NCBI GenBank assembly: GCA_963693365.1
Contig: CAVNZM010000016.1
Location: 682,001 to 746,000 of the forward strand
Length of the DNA stretch: 64,000 nt
DNA from: Amoebidium appalachense
Lineage: Eukaryota > Ichthyosporea
Reading direction: 5' to 3'
Shown here: piece by piece, positions 46,591 to 63,851 of the stretch
Position numbering within the stretch: position 1 is the first letter of the stretch
Layout: each line of letters starts with the position of its first letter
Notes under the pieces: generated by a model
What the model was told of the DNA's origin: nothing
Database searches by the model: none
Seen by the model: the letters and a program-made list of their open reading frames with translations, nothing else
Position numbers and translations under genes: made by a program

Positions 46591-49180
46591 GTTCAAGAAT
46601 CTCGCATCCTTCGAATCTCACATCTTTCAATCAGCACAAGAATCTCACATCTTTCAATTACCCCAAGAATCTGCCATGGCCGATCACAAATCCTTTTTAC
46701 CACGATGATAGGTACATCTTTCCTTGTCCGACTTAGAATATATACACCGACAAGTTTGAAGTGGCCAGCCCACCTACACGGAAAGAATTGAAAGCATGTA
46801 AAACGGCTTTTGCTACGACACAAAAAAAATGTGAAGAAAAACGAATACACAACGAAACAACGAATACACGAACAAACGAATAAAGAATTGCTAACGAAGC
46901 AATGAACCAACGAAAAACGAACCATCACGAATACACAGTGAAATAAAGAATTAACGACAAACGAATGCATAGAGGAAATACGAAATGAATGCAACACGAA
47001 AACAAAACGAAGTAACGAAGTTATCAAACGACAAAAAACGAAAAACGAAAGCAAAATGAATTGGAAATACGAAAATGAAAGAACGAATGCACAACACTGC
47101 TTGGGTTGCAATGCACACAGCCCCCTCTATGTTAGGAAGAAAATAAAACCGTTGCCCTTGCGTGCATTGCGCTATTGCACACTGCCATCGTGTCCATGCC
47201 ACCGCATGCACGTCCACACTCGCAAGCCAGATGCACGGCCACTTTCAGCACGAATGCATTTAAAGAAGAAGATAGTCGCTGTTCCTATAGCATGTAGGAC
47301 ATAAGGTGCTGTGAAAGTAGTTTTGCATGCATGCTTCGAATTTCTTGCTGTTGTCGAATACAGCATGCCCCATAGTTTAGCGCACAGGATGCACAACATG
47401 CGCATGAACGTATGCTGGCATGCCTTAGTAAACACATTACGAACATATGCCTCATGTATGGCCCTTCCTGGTGCCATGCCCCAACGAATTTGCACTCTTG
47501 GTGCACAGAAGGCATGTAATAAAGTCGATGCAGAACTTTTGTTCGTGCATGCGAAACAAACGAAGCTGTGGGGTACGAATTTACAGGTAACTGCCAGTGT
47601 GTGGCAATACTGTACAAATACTAAACCATACGAACTATGCTGTAAAGCCTGGAATACCCGCATGCAAAATAAAATTGCTGCCGGCACACCCCCACCAGAA
47701 TAAAGAAAACAAAAGAATGTGGTATGGGCACCGTTCCCTCACAACCCCAGCATACAGTGTCAGTATTTTGGCTGGAAGCCTTTCAGTTTCGAATTACGAA
47801 TACCCTCCTTCACTACTGAAGAAAGTGACGTGGAAGACGAATACGAATACGAATGCAAGGTGTTGTTGACTAACACATCGGACCATCATGTGTACCTAGG
47901 CCCTGGTACGGAGGTGACCATGTTATTCCCTTGCAATATGATGACACTGTAACAATTTAGCACGTGCATACCCCACCAATGGGCACATGCGGGAGACAAC
48001 CCCACAAGCTGCCTTATTGGGCACCTCTGCTAAAACGAATATTCTTCTCACGAAGGAACAGAAGAATGCCACGAACACGAACCACACACTCCCCAGGCAG
48101 CTACTTACGTCTGATGTATGAAAGTAGTAGGTGTGTGAATTGGGTAACTCCATGAACACCAACACGAAAGAAAGCACAGCACAAAGCAGTTCCACGAACA
48201 CGAATGGTTTTGGTTTTCCACACAACGAACAGAACCAACAGTAGGGCCACCTACAAAAGAAGCAGAGGATGGGGCACCATCCAGACCTGCACTGGAGGAT
48301 ATGAAGATACGAAGCGCGCTCACGAAGTTGCTTACAAAAGAAAGGGCGACCGTGACGACTTTTCTTTTGAGGCCAAGCCTCCAGAAGAATGTATTATGCC
48401 TGGAATCCCCCTGCTCAACGAAAATCGCTGGCTCATGGGATACGAAAACTGCTCACGAATGGAAGCAGGTGTTTTCTGAAGAAGGCTTGCTTTGCCTACC
48501 CTCTTCTTATGAATTATGAATCGGGTTTTTACTGGTTCTAACGGGCTGATAGATTTCTTTATGTCACCCAACGAAGAACACTAAGGGCATTTTTATTCTG
48601 TTTTTCCCAGCTCCGATGATGCAGGGTTAAAGCTGAAAGGAAAGAAGTGCTCTTTGTTCATGAAAGAAGTGGCTTTTCCGGCCATGGTATCTCGGCTTAC
48701 AGTCTTAAGGTAGAACCGGGATAAGGAGCAGCGGCTAAGCCTTGAAGCTATCCACCACTACCTGAGCTACGAAGTGACCTAAGGCTTGAGTTATATTCAT
48801 TATCGAATGTTTGGTATGATCATTCATCCACACAACCAAATTACTCGCAATTGAAAACGAATCTGCGGGAGTATCCTAAAAAGGAAAAATTCCCAAAAAG
48901 AAAAATACTACTTCTACAGAAAAGCCAAGCACAGAGACGAAGCGAACAATTCGCACACACTCTGCAATAATCTTCGCCACGAAAATGAAATCACAGAAGA
49001 ATGCTGCATGAATTTACGTTTTGGCAAATGAAGTAGTGCTCATAGACGTGCACAACTCTATTCAACCGTCCTTGCTCTGTTCTGCCCAGCAGGTCGGCGC
49101 ACGAGAATTCTCGCTGAAGGTTGTTTATCGCCTCTCAGCCTGGTGGTTTGCTTGTCTAACGACACCACCAGGCTCCCAAC

Positions 49181-49190
49181 AAGGGGGGAG
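49181..49190 (+). other. Polypurine tract
   Basis: AAGGGGGGAG immediately before the 3' LTR, the expected plus-strand primer. Confidence 0.65.
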
Positions 49191-49670
49191 TGTAAACAAC
49201 TGTACACATGAACTGTACATGTTTACTAAAGAATGTGATCTACTAGCACACGATTCGTGCTTTGTCATGAATATCACATAAATATTATGTCCGCACCAAT
49301 AGGACTCACTCTGACCTAAGAATTGAACCATATATGGTTCTTCCGCTTCATACCACATAAACGAAGTGAACCAATAAGAGGTTTGCATAAATAGGACGAA
49401 GGTCTGACTGGCTCGGACCGCACCAGAATCACGAATGGCATGTTGCCACCCGCGCTGGCCGCGGATGAACCAATCCTGGGCCTTGATCCGAAACCTGGGG
49501 GCTATATAAGAAAGCCGTCCCAGTACGGGGATCACATCAGTGAAGTCTGAGACAGACTGAGTCGGCCCATAGTAAAAGCAACCTGGCCGCGTGTGCCTTT
49601 CTACCCGTTCTCTGTCTTTATTTTGACTCAGTTGTACTCTGCCTTATCCTAACTAGTCCAACTGTTTACA
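49191..49670 (+). repeat. 3' LTR
   Basis: 480 bases, TGTAAAC to GTTTACA, with TATATAAG at 49503-49510. It is nearly identical to the 5' LTR and is followed by a G run. Confidence 0.88.
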
Positions 49671-49733
49671 GGGGGGGGCTGTCCTAAATACTTGAGTGTC
49701 ATTACTGATAACTAACGTGCTTCATTTTTTCAG

Positions 49734-50721
49734 ATCGGCGCCGGCGATCCGCTGACGGAAACCAAACGAGCGATTATGAGATCGGAGAAACACCCGTCAT
49801 CCTGTCGCAAAAGTTTTCCACCTCGACCAATCATTATTCAGCATTGGACCAAACCGCCGCCGCGTCCCATTCATCGGAGGTCACGTCTCCCAAGACGCTG
49901 CAGCGAATCGCGCGCGCCACCACCACACCAAATGGGGAAATTACGTCTAGTGTTACCTTTAATATCACCGTTATTGTAGCTTATGAAGATAGCGCATCTG
50001 CTCGTAGGAGGAGGCGTGATGTGACACATCAGATTGAAAGGCAACAGCAGGGAGGGGAGGATGGGTTTGGCCAGAAACAGCAGGATGAAACAAAGGTGTG
50101 TTGCTTGATAAACCCCCGTTTTTTGGAATTTAGAGTGTGTTGCTTAGAACGCGCCCCCCTGGAATATAGAGTGTGTTGCATTGACCTCCCCCCCCCCCCC
50201 CCCCCCCCTTTTCCGAAAAAAAAGAAAAGAAAAGAAAAGAAAAGAAAAGGAAAAAAAAAGGCAAAAAAAAAAAAAAGTTTAAAGGTGTGTTGCATGGAAC
50301 GTCCTCCCACCCCTGTAAGAATTGAAAATGTTTTACATAGACCCCCCTTCTGAAAAGGTTTAACGTGTTTTGGATAGACTCCTAAATCTGCCCCTTTTGG
50401 TTCCATGTGACTGTCTACGACTGAGTTATTGAGACTGGCACAGCCACAAGACACTAATAATAATAGTAATAATACAGGGGGAACCCCTCTAATAATAATA
50501 TTATGTAATAATAATAATAATATTAATATCCTGCCCCATTGCCATATTTAGGTAGGCGCTAACGTAGTACCATCATATTAGTGCAATCACAAATACACAC
50601 TATCACATATGGTCACGCACCAACACATTGTCAAACACATACTTCCTTATATAATGTCGTGCGGCAACACAAACATAACGATACATATTCATTCACCAAC
50701 ACTCCCCTCTCCCTCTCCCCC

Positions 50722-50752
<31 letters not shown>

Positions 50753-51054
50753 GCTCCCCTCAGGTTGCCACGCAAGTAGGAATCCGTCACCTCGCCGGTC
50801 CACCACTGAGCCAAACCCCCGCCACCTGCGTCCAAATTTCCACCGATTCCAACGAAAATTTGATCGTAATCGCACTTGTTGTGGCCGGGCTACTTCTACT
50901 TTTGGGCACGTGTGGGTGTAGTGCAACGTGGGGTGTGGTGGCGTACAAACTGCACAAATTGAAAAAACTGACTGAAAAAACCCGGAGAATAGATGGGAGC
51001 GCTAGTTTTGATGCGGGGTCTAACGCAAGGCTGGGGGGACATGAAATGCGTTAA
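49734..51054 (+). pseudogene. Truncated inverted copy of the membrane-protein gene (last two exons)
   Basis: Exons 49734-50095 and 50764-51054 match exons 34206-33854 and 33422-33153 of the minus-strand gene, in the opposite orientation and with the same phases and splice sites. Shared stretches include RRRRSADGN, YEIGETPVIL, TPNGEITSSVTFN, SARRRRRDVTHQIER and IVIALVVAGLLLLLG. Upstream of the first exon there is only intron-like sequence, then the 3' LTR. No signal peptide, crystallin-like or PAN-like exon is present, so this is a 5'-truncated fragment unless exons lie beyond the transposons. The C-terminus reads on to ARLGGHEMR because one more G keeps a different frame from the minus-strand gene. 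The exon-coding identity is high, so the copy is fairly recent. Confidence 0.75.
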
Positions 51055-51058
51055 TCCC

Positions 51059-51089
<31 letters not shown>

Positions 51090-51899
51090 AAAAAAGAAAA
51101 AAAAAAAGACCATACAAACATCAAAAAACACTGTGCAAATTTGGATGGATGTTACTGGAGATTTTCGGACAGATAGTAAGCATGGTGTGCCGTGGTGTGT
51201 GGACATGCAATAGGATGCTGTCCGATAATATCCGATAATTGAATATAGTAAGCTTTTCAGTAAGAGAAAATGCGAGATATGCAGAAGATTGCGGCCTAAT
51301 TTCGGGAATTCTTGGGCCAGGCCTAGTCCAGTAGGAGGAGTTTTAAAAGTTGTGGGGTTATAACTCGTTGGTTTTACCATATTGTACATATATGCGCAGG
51401 TAGATACTGAAAATACGTTGCGGCATATTTTTTTTAAGGTTGCTTTCAAGTCAGTTGTAAGAAGAAGAGAGTGAAGCAGGGCGGGACCCTGTTAGTAGCC
51501 GCTGTGTTTTTAATCATACAGTTGTGTGAGGACTTTAAAACTTTAAAATACAAGCTTTATCTGAAGCTTAATGCAGAAAACCAGCACCCTGGCACAGCCT
51601 CCTCCCCCCCCCTCCCCCCCCCCCCGGCTCTCTTCCTCCCCCCCCCCCCCCCCCCCAAAAAAAAAAAAAAAAAAAAAAACATTTTCAGCTTAGTAATAAA
51701 TTTCTAATACTTTCTAGGCTAATAGGCTACATGTCAATGTTAATGGGCACCTGCTTCGTTTTCAATAATCCATTGGCAAAGTTTTTTCAACGGTAGGCAT
51801 CATAGCCATGTTATGTCGACTATCATGAAGTAGCACCGGTCCCCCTTCCCGGGGATCAAATGATTCAGTGATTGTCTCGGTTCCCCTCGCACAAGCGGC

Positions 51900-52330
51900 C
51901 TGAATTTCCTGGGGATTCTCCTCAAATTCAGAGGCTCGGGAAGTTGGGCACGTTCAAGTATTTGGCTTTTCGGCTAATGCTCATGTGCACGAGCTATCCA
52001 ATCCTGTCCCCTCTTGCCCTCCGCTTTCCCTCCTATTAATGTTTCTCCTCTCTCCCCCGCACTTCCATCTGCCCCTCCACAATCCGATTGAACCAACTTC
52101 GACAAATCCATAACATCTCTTCTCACCTCTCATAGTATCTCCGCCACTCTGCTCTCTCACTCTTCTCCGTCACCTCAATGCCCATCGTCAACGAGCTTAT
52201 CCCCTCCCTGAACTCCATGATATTTTCGGTCTCGCCCTCTCCCCTATCCCTCCCTCCACCTACAAATTCTCCCCTTCTCTCCCCTCTGATCTCATTCGTG
52301 ATCTCTCCCTTGCTCTCCCATAATAAATCT
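51900..52330 (+). pseudogene. Possible LINE-derived coding remnant
   Basis: Plus-strand frames read RLNQLRQIHNISSHLS, stop, YLRHSALS, then after a shift LRHLNAHRQRAYPLPELHD and PPSTYKFSPSLPSDLIRDL to a stop. The style resembles the C-terminal ORF2 region at 44951-45300, but no diagnostic motif is visible, so this is tentative. C- and T-rich tracts follow to about 52880. Confidence 0.25.
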
Positions 52331-52439
52331 CTTGACTCCTAGGGCCTAGCCATCGCTCCACCCCATTTCCACCGCTACTTTAACTCTCTCTCGAACGTTA
52401 ACACCCAATAATTGAATATCTATACATCAGTCTAAGTAC

Positions 52440-52838
52440 TTCTGCCTCAGTCCCCCCCCCCCCCCTCCCTCTCTCTCGGTCCCTTACCCTCCCTCCCTCT
52501 CCCCCCCCCCCCCCCTCCCCCCGCCGACCCCCCCCCCCCCCCCTTTTTTTTTTTTCTTTCCTTTTTTTCTCTTTCTTTCTCCCCTCCCCTCCCCCCACCC
52601 CCCCCCCCCCCTCCTCCTCCTCCTTCCTCTCTCCCCATCTCTCAGCTGTGCATCTATCGGCCTCTCCCTCACCACAACCCTCCCCCCCCCCCCCCCCCCA
52701 CCCCCTTCCTGCCACACCCCCCTTCCATGCAGTCCTCCCCCCTCCCCCCCCCCCCTCTCCCCTTGTCTACCTTCTTCTCTTCCCCCCCCCCCCCCACCCC
52801 ACCACTACCACCACCCTCACTTTCTCTCCCCCTGTGCA

Positions 52839-52884
<46 letters not shown>

Positions 52885-53330
52885 GGCCCGGCCGGCCGGC
52901 CGACCATGTACCACAGGCACTCTTGGTTCACACACGGTCCGCACACTGAACAGAGACCAGCCTCTCTGCCACCAGTAGTCTAAGGGAAAGGGTTCGGCCA
53001 CTCTCCCTAATATTGCTTCCCCCCACGGACAGCATACATTATTGAGACGTGTCCTCTGATGGTCCCAATCAACGATCACTTCCAATTCCTACTACGGGCC
53101 CATTGAAATCTCCTTACCTCGATCACACTCTTTCAACCCCCCCCCCCCCCCTCTCCCTCTATGATCCTGCCCCCCCGCCCTCTCCCCTATGCATCCCTTA
53201 AACGTGTTTTTCCTAAACACCCCCCCCCCCCTCTTTCTCTCCCCTCCCCCCCCCCCCCCCCCCCCCCCTCCCCCCCTCCCCTCCCCCCCCCCCCTCCCGG
53301 AGCTCCTTCTTCTTTCCTCTCCCGCACCTG
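52440..53330. repeat. C-rich low-complexity region
   Basis: Repeated C and CT runs, the longest at about 52842-52882, with a unique segment at 52890-53130 that carries no recognisable exon. Confidence 0.75.
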
Positions 53331-53479
53331 CCTCTTATACTGTCTTATGTATGCGGCTTCCATTTGCGCGCGCCTCTTACGATCTCATTTCCTACCCTGC
53401 TGCAAGAACGTAAAGTGTCTGCTAAGAACACGCCACACGCTATCATGTACGCATCTGATTCAGCAAGGCAAGAGAGTTC

Positions 53480-55020
53480 CTCGCAAAGTTGGAAACCGAT
53501 GCTACGAGCGTGATAGACACGGACACGAAGGAACCGATGTTTTCTGGTGAGAAACTACTCGAGCGCAAACGCCGATGCGAGATGGAAATCGAGCTCTTCT
53601 GCGAACTGTTCGCGCTGGCGGAAGGTCGTGCATACGACCCCGTAAGCGACAAGTGGGAACCAACCCCACAGGCGTCGGACCAAACCGATGCCTGATTTAT
53701 CCTTCTTCTTCTGGAATGCTCGGACACTGGGCCCCCAAAAGGGCCTCCCCCCCGGGACACTCGACGATAAAATCAGCTACATCATGACAACAGCAGACAA
53801 ACAACCACACATTTACAGTGATTTCCGAAACACAGTTTAACAAACCACCACAAATTCAACTCTACATTGGTCGACACATCCACGCACCCCGGTTATGCGA
53901 AAACCCGAGGCAATATTGTACTTGCCGTGCTACACGTGAGAGCGAAGTGCAAACCGGTAACAAAAACGGAATTCTCGGTTTCTATAGAGTTTCTTTCTAA
54001 TGTCTTTACTTTTGTATATTACCCACCATCTATGTCGGTTGCCGAATGGACTCACGAGTTGTCACAGTTAGTACCATTGGCCACTGTTATTTTATATATA
54101 GGTGATTTTAACACGCGACTCCACCACACTCAGACACACTGCAAGTAGTGTCGGGTACCCATCTAAGCCCCCGGAGTGCGCTACCCTTTTAGCAAGGTAT
54201 GTCCAAAGTTACACTTTGCGGTTCCCTCAAATATCCCGTGCCCACAACACCGACTGGGGAGTGGCCTTTTGGCCATCAACCATGTCAAAACCCTCTCTCC
54301 CTCTTAACCTCTCTAGGTCATCTGACCAATCTCCTATCCTTTTCCTACCTAAGATCTCCCTTGATCTGCTCCCTCCTCCTTCTCCTACCTTTCGCCTCCG
54401 CCTATTCCAGCTCAAGTCACAGTGGGGTAGAGTTGATGTATGTCGAAACACCCTACATATATGTGCCTATTAGAATCTGCATAAGCCAGACCAGATTCAC
54501 ATCTCGTACTAGATACATGCACTAGCTTTATTGTTGATGATTTAATAGATCTCGGTGATTATGCTGGTGGTGGTAGGAAGGAATATCCCGATGCTCTCTT
54601 GTTACCAAACACTCTCCCGCGCTAGACTAGGTGAGCCCCTGTTTCAAAAGGAAAGTTTGCGCCGGCTTGCTAGTATGAATCGATTTGGCCTTCCTGCTCG
54701 TATTATTGGTGATTCTACTGGAGACCCTCTCATAGACTCTGATAAGTATTTCTCGGAACCGTTAAAGATAGGACCCCCGCTCAGAAGCCGATTGTGTGGC
54801 TGTAGACCCATCTAATAGTATCCCCATAGAATCGATCCTCCCCTTTTTCAGTCCCGATACCTTTTGGTGTGTGATATCTAGTTATAGCTAGTAAGTCGTG
54901 TGGGCCTGATGGACTTCCTGCTGGGTTCTTAAAATCCTTGTTCCCCCCTACCCACAAAAGGAAAGTGATCGTGCTATTAAACCTGATCTTACTATTATGT
55001 TAAGCTCTCTCTTTTCTTGG
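53480..55020 (+). pseudogene. LINE ORF2 fragment: endonuclease and start of reverse transcriptase
   Basis: Plus-strand frames give an AP-type endonuclease region (YPPSMSVAEWTHELSQL, then ILYIGDFNTRLHH with the GDFN motif at about 54100-54120), HNTDWGVAFW and SSDQSPI (the SDH-type motif) near 54250-54350, an interdomain stretch with RFGLPARIIGDSTG and KYFSE, and SCGPDGLPAGFLKS near 54900, the GPDG opening of the RT domain. Several frameshifts and stops separate these parts. A 68-codon frame at 53489-53695 (EPMFSGEKLLERKRRCEMEI) may be ORF1-derived, but I cannot show it. This fragment and the one at 44467-45850 are complementary halves in opposite orientations, so they are different insertions. 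Confidence 0.75.
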
Positions 55021-55585
55021 TGTGTTAAATGTGGCCAGTTAGTTCTCTATGGCTGATCATTCGTAATTACTCTCACTGTCTCTCCCCCATCTCTCTCCAG
55101 AGGCTCCATTAAGGCACTTTAACGAATTTTTTGAGGCAAATTTTACCTTTACTAAGTAAAATTGTATAGCGTTATGCAGGTTTGAGCATAACGTTATGCA
55201 CGTTTCCAAAAATTAAAAATGTAATAACTTGGGAACCGTTCAACCAAAATGCACCAAGTTTTCACAGTTAGTGTGTTGTTACACCCCCTGCACACGTACA
55301 CTGAGATACCAGCAAAACAGTTTGATCTGCTCAAGCGATAACGAAAAAAGATGAAAAAACTTTTTAAAAACTTTAGGTCAAATTTTTCGGTAAAATCCCT
55401 TGTGACAGAATAATAATTATATCCAGGCCGGGTCACGTCTCTCCTGCAGCTGTATGTATCAATAATAAAGGTTATTCTCCAGGGCTGAATAGTGTTCCCG
55501 AAATCCTCGGCCCCACCTCTTTATTTGGCTTCCACCGGGTCTCGGTCCCCTCGGCCCGGCGCCCCCCCCCCTCCCCCCCCCCCTA

Positions 55586-55652
55586 AATGATCATGATTAT
55601 CATATCGATGATTTCCTTCCTTTCTACACTGAAGCTTGTGACTAGCCAGACT

Positions 55653-55725
<73 letters not shown>

Positions 55726-55790
55726 GCATGTGTGTGTGTGTGTGTGTCACGGTGTGTGTGTGTGTGTGTGTGTGTCACGGTGTGTGTCAC

Positions 55791-55844
<54 letters not shown>

Positions 55845-56036
55845 AAGTGTGTGTGTGTGTGTGTGTGCGTGTGTGTGTGTGTGTACGTGTGTCACAGTGT
55901 GTGTGTGTGCGTGTGCGTGGATCCGGACTAAATATTCCCTAAACAAGGAAGGATGTTTACTAGGACCGGGCCTACGACTGTCACAAGCTTCAGTGTAGAA
56001 AGGAAGGAAACCATCGATATGATAATCATGATCATT
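55586..56036. mobile_element. Inverted-repeat element with a GT core
   Basis: Termini 55586-55641 and 55981-56036 are 56-base reverse complements with one mismatch; they contain TGATCATGATTATCATATCG and ACACTGAAGCTTGTGA. Most of the interior is a GT array with TCACGG interruptions (55654-55918). It is either a non-autonomous DNA transposon carrying a microsatellite or an inverted duplication. No target duplication is clear. Confidence 0.8.
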
Positions 56037-56235
56037 CTCGCTGTTCTACTTCAGAATGTCAGACAATAGCTCTAGCTAGTCGTTCTGTTTGTCAATGTAT
56101 TGTAGTGCGGAGTGTTTGAATGCATATGATTGTTTCAGTTGTGTTGCTTTGAAAATCTGGGAAACGGTTAAACCACGGAACTTTCATCCCAGTTCAAGTT
56201 CAACATTCACAGTCGGAAATGGCATCGTTGTCTGC

Positions 56236-56435
<200 letters not shown>

Positions 56436-56439
56436 AAAG

Positions 56440-58132
56440 TCACGGATCGAGCAGGTGCAGTGACCACAATGGCCTGACTCTGTTTGAATTATTCGAAGCA
56501 CCACATGCGAGGTGAGGCACCGCGGTATTTCCCCATTTATTCGCACAGATGTAACAGGGGCATTACTAAGTCACTTGTTACGTAGCCTGTATATATATAT
56601 GTCATGCGTAGATTTGAAATTTCATGATTACAATTGTAATAGAACTGCCTACGATAGCGTGACTTAAACCTGTGGTCATCCAGTAGGCTGATGTGTCGTT
56701 GGAAAAGTCGGAGCCGAAAAGGGTCCTCGCGCGGCCACAGAACGGTTTAGCCTCGGTCAGACCCCACACAGCTCAATTGAGGGGGGTTTTTCAGCGTAAG
56801 GAGGGTGCCGTCACGGAGGGATTGGCCCGGCACTGCCAGGGGCTAAGTTCTGGCGTTAAGGTGAGTGTGGTACGTGGTTGCTAGCTAGGCTTAAAGGAGA
56901 CCCGGTAGGCGTAGGCCCCGCGGCTGTGCTTGTGTTATTTCCCATACCGGTTTGTGTGCTAAGTTAAACGGGCTTCAGTCTCCACGTGCACGTGACAAGA
57001 CTCTTAGAATAACATGTGAAAGATCATTGATTGGCTTTCGACTTCAAATTGTAGTGATTATTAAAGATGACTATACCATGATGAGGAGATTCTTTGCTCA
57101 TTCAGGCTAACTTTCGCGAAATGTTCGTGGGATCAACTGCTAGGAGTTTTCAAAGTTTGCCTCCCCTTTGAATTCGTCTTCCTAGTATAATGTTAGAAAA
57201 GCTTGAATTCAACATCGAGAGGGCCTGTCGCAGTAAAACAGTGCTTTAGGAGGCTCCGAGCCACGGCAGCTGCTGCCAGATTAACGGGTGAAATGCTTGA
57301 AAACAATATTGTATTGTGTAAGAAATGCTGTCAGTACGATGCGCTCAACCAGCTAGCATCACATCCTCATCACGAGGAAGAAGAGACCGAAACATGGGCC
57401 ACAGAAACTAAGAATCGTGCTTGACGTTTTGACCAGAGCTTGGCACTACGCATTGCTCAACAGTTTGCATGCGCCAAGATTGAGCAGTCACTGAGGACTA
57501 GAGTCGTACACAAGCTTACAACAATGTACAATGCTCAAAGCCTTTGGCATGGCACGTCAAACATCATTGCAATGATTACATACACGTTGTCACAGTGCTG
57601 CCTCAAGTGGTGAAAACTGGCGCACTCGCCGAACACGATGGAATGCAATTTAATGACTGACTTTAAAGTATTATAATTGGGTAATCCTTGAGGAAATAAC
57701 TGTGGAATGTACAAGGTTGGCAATTGTTATTGTCAACTCGGTGAGTCCCTTAGCTAAGCCCTTTCGGTACCTGATACAAGAAAACCTGAACTTTAAACTC
57801 CCTCAAAAAAGGTTTTTTCACTTTCTATTCCTATTTTGGTCACTCTATTCGAACTATTTTGAACAATCTCTCCTGTTCATTTCTTACTTTCGAAAAGGAG
57901 TTTCCAGTCCGGGCTAACTCTACGTTCGTACCCTGCGAACCAGGGATTGTTACTAAATATAGATTTCTAACGGTTACGTAACAGCTGTGTGTGCTCACTG
58001 CTCAGAACGGTGCTGGTGCCTGGTGCGTGGTGTGTGCACTTGTATTTGTAGTGTGTGCATGTGTGTGTGTGTGTGTTTGTAGATTGGTAGTATTAGTAGC
58101 ACTTATCATTGTCCTCTTAGTACACGCGCACC
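56440..58132. other. Intergenic region upstream of EEF2KMT, no gene recognised
   Basis: Unique sequence. Frames at 56693-56884 and 57203-57424 (LCKKCCQYDALNQLASHP followed by an acidic stretch) are short and have no recognised family. A short GT run at 58056-58078 precedes the start codon. The promoter of the methyltransferase should lie here; no clear TATA box is visible. Confidence 0.4.
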
Positions 58133-63190
<5,058 letters not shown>

Positions 63191-63374
63191 TGAACTCAAG
63201 GTAATTTAATGTACGTATTGATGAATCTAGTAAAAAGGGATATCGAATGTGATCAATGTATAATCCGGCCTTTTTTTTTATGTTTTGTAAGAACATACTT
63301 TTATTTAAGTTACTTCGTATGGTATGTGTGTTTTGTAACTCATTCGCCCTGTTTGGGTGGGTGGGTGTGTGTGT

Positions 63375-63452
<78 letters not shown>
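63375..63452. repeat. G homopolymer of about 78 bases
   Basis: The longest uninterrupted homopolymer in the window, 185 bases after the EEF2KMT stop. Its length is doubtful in any read technology, and it has strong quadruplex potential. Confidence 0.9.
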
Positions 63453-63454
<2 letters not shown>

Positions 63455-63738
63455 ATTTTGTATGCAGGCAGAAGGCGGTTCTGGTTGGATAGCCAAGAAC
63501 GAAATTTCACACTCCCACGACATTATCGTAACGAATAGGGCAGATAGCTGAGAGAAAGAAAAGTAAATTCTTGCTGCTTCTTGATGCGCCATGGATATGG
63601 GTGTGCATTCAGAAGTGGTTGCACACACACACACACACGTACATGCGCACATTCGCACAGGCGTACAATGTGCTGCACACACGCTCACCCACTTACACGT
63701 GCGCACACTTAGCATAATAATACCGTAGCACCCTAGCT

Positions 63739-63851
63739 AGAGTACTGTCGCTGCTGGGTGAAAGGCGGTAGTTCCCGGGCCCCTGAGGGCCCAAGAGGTC
63801 CCTCCGGGAACAAAACCGGATTAAAAAAAAGATAATAATAATAATAATAAA
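63739..63851 (+). repeat. Possible retroelement 3' end with an ATA tail
   Basis: GTTCCCGG and CCGGGAAC form a stem around a loop containing GGGCCCCTGAGGGCCC. This is followed by A8 and GATAATAATAATAATAATAA. Short AATA-type tails are common on non-LTR retroelements; no body is recognised. Confidence 0.35.

Larger units (their letters stand above)
46097..49670 (+). mobile_element. Young LTR retrotransposon, probably non-autonomous
   Basis: Two 480-base LTRs (46097-46576 and 49191-49670) flank a 2614-base interior. They differ at only four positions I can see, with no indels, so the insertion is recent. The LTR starts TGTAAAC and ends GTTTACA in the 3' copy, giving short inverted termini. TTGGCGACCGCG directly after the 5' LTR fits a primer binding site, and AAGGGGGGAG just before the 3' LTR is the polypurine tract. 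G runs on both sides mean it landed in a G tract, so the target duplication cannot be read. I found no gag, protease, RT or integrase; the interior has only short frames in mixed registers and is rich in ACGAA. A LARD- or TRIM-like element is the best description. Confidence 0.88.

Noticed and set aside
46593-48571. Frames of 60-170 codons inside the LTR element
   Set aside because: No gag, protease, RT or integrase motif. Several are products of the ACGAA-rich sequence.
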